A stretch of DNA of 64,000 nt from Verpa conica. Lineage: Eukaryota; Ascomycota; Pezizomycetes; Pezizales; Morchellaceae. The notes under the pieces are model-generated. The model saw only the letters and a list, made by a program, of their open reading frames with translations, ran no database searches and had not been told where the DNA came from. Location of the stretch: the NCBI GenBank assembly GCA_033030425.1, contig JAUFSD010000019.1:558001-622000 (forward strand), in the 5' to 3' direction. Each line of letters opens with the position of its first letter. Within the stretch, counting starts at the first letter, position 1. The translations under genes were made by a program, and so were the position numbers. Of the stretch, positions 37,351-46,608 are shown in pieces.

Positions 37351-37589
37351 CATCAGCAAAAGTACTTTTCAATCCCAGAGCATCCCTGGGACAACTGTGG
37401 GACAAATTACATAGTAGCTGGAGACACCACCCAGTCCTAAGAGACAAAATACCTGTCCCTGGGATGGATCTTGGGACTGGGTGGTGTCTCTATTCTGTTT
37501 CAATTGTGTCCCAGTTGTGTCCCCCACTGTCCCCCTTATCCCTGGGACTCTCTGAGACTATTTTTGCAGAAAAAAAACTTTTGCTGATG
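37351..37589 (+). mobile_element. Tc1/mariner-type MITE, copy 1, TA target site
   Basis: A 239-bp element with terminal inverted repeats CATCAGCAAAAGT at the left and its complement at the right, flanked by TA (37349-37350 and 37590-37591). The interior is itself palindromic: GAGACACCACCCAGTCC near 37411 pairs with GGACTGGGTGGTGTCTC near 37473. It has no coding capacity. Confidence 0.88.
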
Positions 37590-37840
37590 TATTTTTGCTA
37601 CCTGAAAATATCTTTTGAGTCTATACTATTCTCAATACAACCCAATCTCTCCATTCAACAAATAATCAGAATTTAAGTCAACTTTTATTCCAGACTTGTA
37701 TACATGATTGAAATTAGGTAGATATGAATAAATGTAGGCAAAAATCTAGTGGATTTCATTTTTTGAAGCTCCTCGCCATAGCATTTTTGCCCTATAACTA
37801 CACACTACAATTAAGATAGATCACTAGCCCTGCAAGAGTT

Positions 37841-38080
37841 CATCAGCAAAAGTTTTTTTTTCTTCAAAAATAGTCCCAGATAGTCCCAGGGATAAGGGGG
37901 ACAGTGGGGGACACAACTGGGACACAATTGAAACAGAATAGAGACACCACCCAGTCCCAAGATCCATCCCAGGGACAGGCATTTTGTCTCTTGGGACTGG
38001 GTGGTGTCTCCAGCTACTATGTAATTTGTCCCACAGTTGTCCCAGAGATGCTCTGGGATTGAAAAGTACTTTTGCTGATG
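37841..38080 (-). mobile_element. Same MITE family, copy 2, inverted
   Basis: The reverse complement of copy 1 with only about seven differences by eye over 240 bp, in the opposite orientation and about 250 bp away. The flanks are TT on the left and TG on the right, so the TA duplication is not intact here. Its right end abuts the decayed gag frame. Confidence 0.88.
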
Positions 38081-38081
38081 T

Positions 38082-38383
38082 GGTGGTGGTGGTGGTGCGC
38101 CTCCGGCCGTTTGGACGGTACAGAGCTCAGCTTCCAGGTTGGCTACTTGATGGGTGAAGACGGTGTTGGCGGTGGTAGGTTGTTGGAGCCTTGCTTTGGC
38201 GGTGATAGTGGCTTCGTCGGCATTGTTGAGGGCGTTTTGAGCTTTGTTGGCGGCGGCTAGCTGATTATTCCGTTCGTCCTAAAGATGGATGTTGGCGGAC
38301 TGAAGGTTTCCTATGTACTGTAGGAGGGTGGCTGGGAGCCGGAACGCTGGTGGGTCCGTAGGGGGACCGCTACCAGAAAACAT
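38082..38383 (-). pseudogene. Retrotransposon gag N-terminus, decayed
   Basis: From an ATG at 38383 the minus strand reads about 100 codons with one TAG (38281-38279). It begins MFSGSGPPTDPPAFRLP and continues with an Ala/Asn/Gln-rich coiled-coil-like stretch (ERNNQLAAANKAQNALNNAD), which resembles the start of Ty3/Gypsy gag proteins. The frame ends in a proline run exactly where MITE copy 2 begins. Upstream on the same strand is a TATATAAAAG box (38642-38651) followed by a GC hairpin, consistent with an LTR/leader. The identification as gag is inferred from composition and context. Confidence 0.5.
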
Positions 38384-38742
38384 TATTGTGGTAGGGATGC
38401 GTCAGGTAGGCACAAGGAGACGCAATCTAGTGTAGCGGGGGTTCAGGGAACGTGCCTAAGTGACACGGGCAAAGGGCTTTGATACTTCGGAAAACGAGGA
38501 GAACTTGGACGGCGACAGTGGTTCTTTGGTGAAATTTTTAGATATAACAAATCTAAAAAACGGAAAACTTCTTTGATAGACTAAGAAAACAAGAGATTGC
38601 GTAATGAAAGAAATCCCGCCAGGAGGGGGCGAAGCCCCCCCTTTTATATACCCCCTGCTTCCTCCTCGTACAACCCAAACCCCACTTGGTTACCTTCCTT
38701 TATTACAAATGTTGTCGGACATGTCATGTTCATCAGCAAATG

Positions 38743-38995
38743 TGTAACGGGGGCACTCCCAGGGGAGTACTGCCGTACCAAAAAAAACCAACAACCTCCC
38801 TTTCTGACGAGAAGCTTCAGCAGCGAGGCTTAGAACTGCTCGTCAACATGGAAGGTCGACAGTCCCTAGGCTATACAGGTATAAGAATTTTTAAGGGTTG
38901 CAAACTAAAGACTTTAAAAGGCTCTGCTTCCCTGGGGAAGACAAACGTCTTTAGCGAAGAGTATGAGGGTCTCTGAACAACGGTTGTTCGTTGAC
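38743..38995 (+). repeat. Repeat family B, forward copy (LTR-like)
   Basis: Starts TGTAACGGGGGCACTCCC and ends in the palindromic GAACAACGGTTGTTC followed by GTTGAC. Two further copies occur in the opposite orientation at 40846-41144 (interrupted) and 41145-41357 (diverged). The TGTAAC start and its recurrence suggest LTR fragments of a retroelement. No coding sequence. Confidence 0.65.
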
Positions 38996-39567
38996 TAGCA
39001 AGAATGGTTGTCCTGGGGGAAGGACGGGTTTAAGCTATGAATTTGATTGCGAGCAGGCTGCCAAGAAGCGGGGGAACAATTCCTCCGTGCTTGGAAATCA
39101 ACTGAGTCTAGAGCGCCCCTAAGAACTAGCGGGGTCGATAGACTAGCGACTAAAAAGCGTTGGTTACTAAAAGCTCTGTAACTTTTGCTATAATGGTCCG
39201 ATTTCAAATCCGATTGCACCTATGGATTCGCAGCACTGTCCCCCATATACCCTCCGAGTTTGGTTTGGTTGGACAAATTTTCCTGACGGTTTTGGGGTTA
39301 TTTTTGGGGTCCAAAACTTGTCTTTTTGTTAGGGAATCTGCAACTCAGGGGGGCCCCCTCTGCAAACGGCGGGTGGCACAGTGGGGCGCCTCGCGGGTGT
39401 TAGAAAACACAGAGTCCCCTAGGTAGGGTAACCCACTGGTGATTCCTGCCGTTGCTTAGATTCCTTTTCCACGTTCCTAGTCCAACCTGGGGACGTGGCG
39501 GAGAGGTAATCTTGATCCATAAGGACCTTAGGGCGAAGCACAAGGCGTAGCCCCATATGGTTCGATT
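38996..39567. other. Sequence between repeat B and LTR A
   Basis: About 570 bp, probably decayed retroelement interior. The last 48 bp (leader GACCTTAGGGCGAAGCACAA...) are repeated before the second LTR. No protein family is recognisable in the short open frames. Confidence 0.4.
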
Positions 39568-40366
39568 TGTGACGCCGCCAGGTTAATTATTATTTTTTGC
39601 TGGCGGCCCTAACTACTAAGCATAGCTTTGCTCTTGTCTCACGGCTCTCGGCCTTCCATAAGGTTGGCCATTAGCAAAGCCGTTGTTATTCCTCCTAGAG
39701 GAACAGGAGCTTAACTCTGTTCATGGAGGCAACTGCTTCAGTCTCATTGTACTAGTATCTCCTGTAGCTATAAGCTACAGACGCATTACTCTGGTCTCTG
39801 TCGCATACCGACGACGGTGAGCTTCGCTCCGTCCTAGAAGCTCTGTAAAAACCGATCACCTATTGAGGAACAGCAGGCGATAATCACAAGACAAGGCTAG
39901 TATTGAGAGACTAGGAACTCAGGGACAAGGTAGGTATGGTATTGAATGCAAGTTGTTGCGTGGAGAACTAACTAACTGACAGAGAGGCGTCCCTTTTATA
40001 CCCTTTCTGGAGGGACGCTGAGATCAACAATGAGACAATATGAAACAAAAGGAGCGACCTCCTTCTACATGAAACTATAGACGTCTCGTCCTGCGAGGCG
40101 TAATTCTTACATGACCAATGATAACAGGAATCCTACGAGATATGAAACGATACATGAAACAAGGAGATAGACAAGGCAGGCTAGGAAATGGGTGTTCTTG
40201 ACAAGCTCGCCAGCTCGCTTAGGGATCAGGCTATCATAGTAATGACTTTCTTTAGTATCTATTGACCGGAATAAGATAGCTAGTCCTATCCCTCAAGGGA
40301 GATCCTTAGGTGTCTCTATATGGAGAGGTACTTAAAACTAGTCATGACGATGGTTAAATCGTCACA
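39568..40366 (-). mobile_element. LTR family A, full-length copy (799 bp)
   Basis: Bounded by TGTGACG and CGTCACA, the short inverted ends typical of LTRs. The minus strand contains GGGTATAAAAGGG (TATA box at 39994-40000) in mid-element, so the LTR is read leftwards. A second, internally deleted copy follows after 48 bp, and the same 48-bp leader flanks both copies on their left side. Confidence 0.8.
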
Positions 40367-40414
40367 ATAAGAACCTTAGGGCGAAGCACATATGTAGCTC
40401 CATATGGTTCAATT

Positions 40415-40845
40415 CGTGACGCCGCCAGGTCAATCATTTTTGCTGGCGGCCCTAACTACTAAGCATAGCTTTGCTCTCATCTCACGGCTCTCGGCCTCCC
40501 ATAAGGTTGGCCATCAGTGAAGCCGTTGTTATTCCTCCTAGAGGAACAGGAGCTTAACTCTGTTCATGGAGGCAACTGCTTCTGTCTCATTGCACTAGTA
40601 TCTCCCGTAGCTTATAAGCTACAGACGCATTACTCTGGTCTCTGTCGCATACCAACGACGGTGAGCTTCGCTCCGTCCTAGGAGCTCGCCAGCTAGCTTA
40701 GGGATTGGGCTATCATAGTAATGACTTTCCTTAGTAACTATTGACCGGAATAGGATAGCTAGTCCTATCCCTCAAGGGAGATCCTTAGGTGTCTCTATAT
40801 GGAGAGATACTCAAGACTAGTCATGACTATGGTTAAATCGTCACA
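40415..40845 (-). mobile_element. LTR family A, internally deleted copy (431 bp)
   Basis: Matches both ends of the 799-bp LTR, but about 350 bp including the TATA region are missing. The junction falls at an AGCTC word present on both sides of the lost segment in the intact copy, suggesting a microhomology deletion. One terminal base is mutated (CGTGACG instead of TGTGACG). Confidence 0.78.
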
Positions 40846-41357
40846 GTCAACGAACAACCGTTGTTCAGAGACCTTCACACACTCTACTAAAGACGTTTGT
40901 CTGTGACGATCTAACCATCGTCATGACTAGTCTCAAGTACCTCTCCATAGAGACACCTAAGGATCTCCCTTGAGGGATAGGACTAGCTATCCTATTCCGG
41001 TCAATAGATACTAAGGAAAGTCACTACTATGATAGCCCGATCCCTGAGCGGTTCTAAGCCTCGCTGCTGAAGCTTCTCGTCAGAAAGGGAGGTTGTTGGT
41101 TTTTTTTGGTACGGCAGTACTCCTCTGGGAGTGCCCCCGTTACATTGTCTTCTGTTGGAAGCAGAGCCTTTCAAAGTTTTTAGTTATTTCTACCTAAAAC
41201 CTTATTCCTGTATTTTGATAAGAGGACTGTCGACCTTCCGTGTTGACGAGCAGTTCTAAGCCTCATTGCTGAAGCTTCTCGTCAGAAATAGAGGTTGTGG
41301 TTTTTTGTCATACAGCAGTACTTCTGGGAAACATCCCGTGGGAGTGCCTTTGTTACA
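40846..41357 (-). repeat. Repeat family B, two inverted copies in tandem
   Basis: Read on the minus strand: a diverged copy from 41357 (TGTAACAAAGGCACTCCC) to 41145, then a second copy starting TGTAACGGGGGCACTCCC at 41144 that is split by the LTR-A fragment and resumes at 40901-40846. Together with the forward copy at 38743-38995 they make a large inverted structure around the LTR-A array. Confidence 0.65.
40902..41047 (+). mobile_element. LTR family A, truncated inverted copy inside family B repeat
   Basis: Starts TGTGACGATCTAACCATCG and continues for about 146 bp in the orientation opposite to the two other copies, then stops. It interrupts the inverted family B repeat: the sequence on its left (40846-40901) and on its right (41048-41144) are the two ends of that repeat. 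Confidence 0.7.
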
Positions 41358-44300
41358 GTATGATGAGTAAAAATAGTCTTTATCTACTAAGAAAAACAAA
41401 AACTTTCTCGCTTACGTGGTACGGGAAAGCTATGATTGGTACCCCTCTATATATATAATATAAGATTTATCCACATATAGTACAGGAAAGTGGGGTGTTT
41501 TTAATATGACATTGGTGTGGTATTCTGGAGAATGCTAGATTAAGTTGGCTGTGTTACAGGACTTTTTGACTAACTCAGTAGCACCTCCAGCTTAAAACTG
41601 TAATCCCCACTGGTGTAGTAGTGAAAACAACCCCCATTCCGCTATTGTATTTACCCTTAATATGGCGCTCGTGACTAAATGTTAATAATATATATGCCTA
41701 ATAGTAATTTGTTTAATTAGGTTTAAGTTCCTAGCTTTTTTATTCCATGTTTTCCAATAAACTCTAAATAGATTTTATGTTAGCATTATATTATAATAGT
41801 AAGTAGGAAACTCTATATATAGCTATATCTGTTATTCATCTTAAAAAAATACCGAGGAGAGTATATCGATAACCTTTTACTATAAATGATTTAGATTAGT
41901 TAACAAAGAGGTATAAAAGTAAGTTCTATAGGAATAAAGGGAAGAGAGTAGCAATGGCTCGAGAACTAATCACCTTCAGTGACATGTAACAGGACAAGCC
42001 CCTTAAGCCAATTAGATACATTACTTTCGAGCGAACTCCGCATACATTAACCCTACTTGCCGTCACTAAATTCAAACCGCAAGAGGATAAGCCATGTGGC
42101 AACTTACCACTGCTCCCCATAACCTCAGTCCTCTCGAAGTGACTTGTTAGCATAAAGCCTTTGACCTTTACCGACATAAAGCTATCCAGAACTGCTGGCA
42201 CCGTAGATACGGCACTTTCCAACTCTAGTCCCATCCTCCCCAAGCTCACTCCCTCTCTCAAAATCCCGTTCCTCGCCATATCATCACTGATGTCTATATA
42301 GTCGCTTCTGACAAGTTCTTGTCCCCTTCTCAACACAATGTAACAACTTGAAACTCAACAACAGAGCAGTAGATTATTATGAAGATATAAGTAGATGGTA
42401 TATGAATGTTAAAAGTATATAGACAAAGCTGCACGGTTTTTAGTTATTTTTGTGTTGTAGTTTGGGTAGCCAATTCTGTTGGGGTGCTTCAGGAACTTGG
42501 ACATGTCTACACATTAGTGCTAGTGAGTAGTCTAAGAGGGTTTGTAAATAGGTGATGTAGCAAGACTATTGTGGCCCCTGTCCCCGCAAAAAAAAAGTAC
42601 TTACAAACACTAGCATCCTATCAGGCTATATACTACTATCATCTACTACTACTATCAGTAGTCATAATGAGATATTTAGCAAGGCGTCTTTAACCCAGCT
42701 CAATTAGGCTAGCTACTCCTCGCGCGTACAATGAAGATCAAACGAAGCTGAAACTATACCTGAGGGTGACTCCTATATTCATCTTTCTGTGTCCCAAAGC
42801 CCGTAACAGAATCTCGTATCGCCTAAGGGTATTCGAGGCTAACCAGCCCGATACCTTGAACCCCTATAAATTTGCTAGGGTTGGTAGAATCTGGGCACCT
42901 CTGAGGTTCCCAGGGGACTCTTAACAGCTCAAGAGACCTTCTAAAACTCAAAGGCGTTCTTTTCAGCAGTATCTACACCCCTGGGTCCTCGAGAATAAAA
43001 TAAAGACCCTGGGCGAGGCCCAACACAGGATAGGCGTACTAGCGCTTATTACCAAATTCGTGAGTCCACAAGGGAGAAATTTCCTACAAGAAACTGGGTG
43101 GCCATACCCCATAAAGTGTCTAAACACGGCCATGAGAGCGAAGAGACTACCAAAGCCCGTACCAACAATTTTATCCCAAATAAGCTCGCAGAAACCGTGT
43201 ACCACAGTAAAATCTTACTATAAAGGTATTGTATAATAGTATAAGAGCCCCGACGGTATGCTTATCAGCATTATATGCCTTCTATATGATATTATTGTAC
43301 CGTATTCAAGACCCGCTGTTAATTAAGGTGAAGGGGTTGTTGAAAGGGACTCCGATTTACCACTTCCAATGTGCTACGTAGACACCATAGATTTGTCAAT
43401 ACTAACCATATACTAGTTTTTGTTTGTGGTCAGGCGTTATCGAATTCTTGAGTCCCGCGTCCAGCACAGTCTAGCTGACTCTAGTTTGGTATATAAAGAG
43501 CTAACCCCACTGGATACGCCATATGTATAGCACTGTGAAAAAATACCAGACGCTAGTGCAGCAATCTTTATCCTCTTCACGAGAAACCCTACTTCCTAAA
43601 AAAGGAAAAGATAGTCATTAAAGAGTGCTTTTTGAAGACAGCGACAAGTATCATGATAAGGCATCATACTAAGCTATGTGCTGTCAGCCATAGATCGGTA
43701 CCACATCCCGTGCCAAGAGTTTGTTGGTTGGTTCGGGGTGGGAAGACTATTGAGGCTGGAACCGTGTGTACACAGGACAAGAGATAAGTACCTGAAAACC
43801 CAGGATGTAGAGTTGACCAACTAGTGCGCTTATACGAACAGGTTCAGGCGAATGAAAACTCATTACTAGTAGAAGGCATTTCCAGGTCTCTTGCCTCTGC
43901 CGAGTACCTTAGATCAGTTTAGGAATTTTCAAAATTAGGGTTGTCAGGAGAAGTCTATAAATATGTTCCCCCCTTATCTTTGGCGGGGGGTCTATTGGTT
44001 ATACCCTAGAATTTCCTCGATCAGTATTGATCCTTTAGCGTCATTGGCTCTCACTCGGCCCAAGTTGATAACTTTGTTGCTTTGACAGCGTCTATCGAGG
44101 GGTATCAGGGGAGCGGGCTCCAATAGAAATCGATACCTGACTCAATAACAGCGCGAACCAGAGTTCAACTGAAACATTCCCGAGGGGGTCGAGACCTGGA
44201 GGCTGGAGCTATTACGCGTGAATCTCACCTAGCCGACCTATAACAGGGCAGTTCTATCGCTCATGCTTAGTCCACCACTATGGTTCGCTAGTGGAAAGGA

Positions 44301-46608
44301 AAACTGAGAGGAATCCGGGTATCCAGTCATTTCGATATGTGATTATTGGCTGAGAAGAAGAGTTGTTTTGGAGGATAGCGGGGGCCTGATCTATTTTACA
44401 CTAGTCAGGGTGGATGATGCCTAAGTGGCTTGTGAGGCTTTGCAAGATGTAGCATCACACAACATGGAATGTTTCAGATTCCAGTGGATCACAAGCCAGT
44501 GAGACACCGGGCCGCGGTAGGGTAACAGGGGCCCACTATCGTTGTTCATCTAAAAGTCCCTACCCAACCATCAGGAAGAAGTTGTGGGTTGACGTGTTCC
44601 TGAGAAGGTGTAGGAGTGTGGGGTAGATAAAGATTTTCTCGCGATCATGTGATATGACTTTTGGCGAACGGTGCTGCTGCTGCGGCTGCTGTCGATGCGA
44701 GGATTGACCTGTCGGCAAACGTGTCTCGCGTGCCTTTGGCAGCAGTAGCCGCACCCGTCTGGAAATAGCAGCAATTTGGGTTTTGCAAAAGGTTATTTAC
44801 AGTAAGCACAGTAATCAAGCTACCCAGTCTACTCTGCTCGGTACTGGGCCCACTAGTTCGCTCTACTCTCCGCGGCCGGAGAAGTACTCACTCTAAAGTA
44901 CTGATCTCGGCAGTTCTTCAACGGGCCTTAGGGCAAGTGTCAGGATCTGAGGCAGGATGGTTCTTTCACCTGGAACGCTCTTGCATATGGGTGCGGCTGT
45001 CGGCGCCCGCCACATTGGGAGCGGCTGACTTAAGTGAGGCGACTGGGTCAGTGGATTGAGCTCGGACCCAGAAATAGCGTTCCCTGAACCCCGTTGCGGC
45101 TCGCAGATGGGGGGCCGGACGTAGCCTTGGCAAGAGTTCAACAGGTGCAAACGACAAAAATTTTTCTCCTTGTGCGACTCTGACCTGGAAACTGGTTTCT
45201 CCGACACAAACATCATAACCACGTCGCACCGAGTGTGGGAATGATGTGACGGGCCAGACAGACCACTGTTTTGTGTTTTTGTATAGCTGAACGACTTGAA
45301 AGACAGGCTCCCGCCGTGGATGTTGGATTCGCGAAATCGGAATCGGATGCAAGCTGCGATTCTACTGCGTGCGAAGGACCCGGCCGGATGGGCCGCCACA
45401 ACGGCCAGCCACAAGCGAGTTGTGCGGCAGGCACGGAAGCATTTCGCGTAGGACCGATGCGGCAAGAAGACTTGCCCATCAATGCCAGGGATGGAGGGGC
45501 TCCAAGCAAGGAAATTTACAGCTGGGAGAGTTGGCCTTTGCTAGCAACAGAGGAGCAAACACATCACCGAGAAGTCCCCAACCAAGGCAGGGAAAGGCTG
45601 CATCCGTTGTTCCAACATCCAAGACGGGGACGATGTTGATGACGAGCAGGTGAGGGAGGGAGAGGGAGAATCTCCACCTGCCAGACTGTGCATGTCACCC
45701 CCCGGTCACGTTACGCAACAGGTTGAGTCCAAGTCCAGGCTTGTTCCTGGGACGTTTAACGCCATCATCATCGGTAGAGGGAAGATAGAATTGCGTGCAT
45801 TCGATTGATTCGATTCCGGAACTAGCTCTTTATTTATCAATCTCGTCAGTGGCGGGTGGGCGTGCATTCGGGAATTGTTTCTCATTCTCCGACGATTGTC
45901 TCCAGTCCTCGTCTTTTCCTTCTTTGTTTCTCATAATTCATAGCAATTTCTTCTATTTTCTTTTTTCTCGCTTCTTTTCTTCTTCCCGTGTCTGTCTCCC
46001 CACTATATACCTGTAGATAGTTCCGTTCCGTCGTGATTCCGCACTTCCACTTTCCCTTGAATGATCCTTCACCCCAGCTGCCTGTCCCAGCCACCAACCG
46101 TACACCCTCAATATCCCTTCTCCTCGTATGTACATACATCATGTATCTAATCCCGTAGACCGTACATCCACAATTAGTCCCCTCCCTCCCCTCCCCTCCA
46201 ATCAAGAACTTCTCCTCCTTTCCGTTCCTTCCTCCTACATACCCCCCTCCCTCCCTCCCTCTCTAAATTCAACCCACTACCATCTACATCCATTATCCAA
46301 TCACTCGCTGTCCGCATCGTATCACCTTATGACTCGTTGTCCCCACGACAACAGCTGTACCATCTCTCCTCGCTTCTATTTCCATGCTCCCCGGTAACCA
46401 TCCTCCAGCGAGTCCTACCTATCGCTCTCCTACAACAGCAGAAACATCACTCTCATACCTATTCAACCTGCCGACCTGAGCTCTTTTTTCAGCGTCGTCA
46501 TCAGCATAATCATCAAAACCACCAAAATCATCATAACCCCCTCAATCTTCAAAAATTTCGCGCATAAACGGCCACAAGCAGTGGTGGAGGCTCTGGTGTG
46601 GTAAGGAT
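41358..46608. other. Long gene-poor region
   Basis: About 5.2 kb. The first part is TA-rich. Minus-strand open frames at 41926-42336 and 42963-43205 are not low-complexity but match nothing I know. A degraded CTA/CAT-type microsatellite lies near 42640. From about 44.5 kb the sequence is less AT-rich. 46170-46265 is a strong CT-rich tract, as in fungal promoters and 5' UTRs, and leads into the gene at 46609. Overlapping open frames on both strands at 44893-45653 show no family features. Confidence 0.45.

Noticed and set aside
39556..39573. tRNA T-loop-like GGTTCGATT motif
   Set aside because: It lies at the LTR boundary in a repeated leader, with no matching acceptor or anticodon arms.
38743..41144. 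A single 2.4-kb transposon with long terminal inverted repeats
   Set aside because: The interior is two LTR copies of another family, the right repeat is split by an LTR fragment, and no transposase is present; a nested retroelement history explains it better.
44893..45653. Overlapping open frames on both strands upstream of the 909-codon gene
   Set aside because: No domain, no consistent splice model, and frames on both strands are equally long, as expected by chance in less AT-rich DNA.
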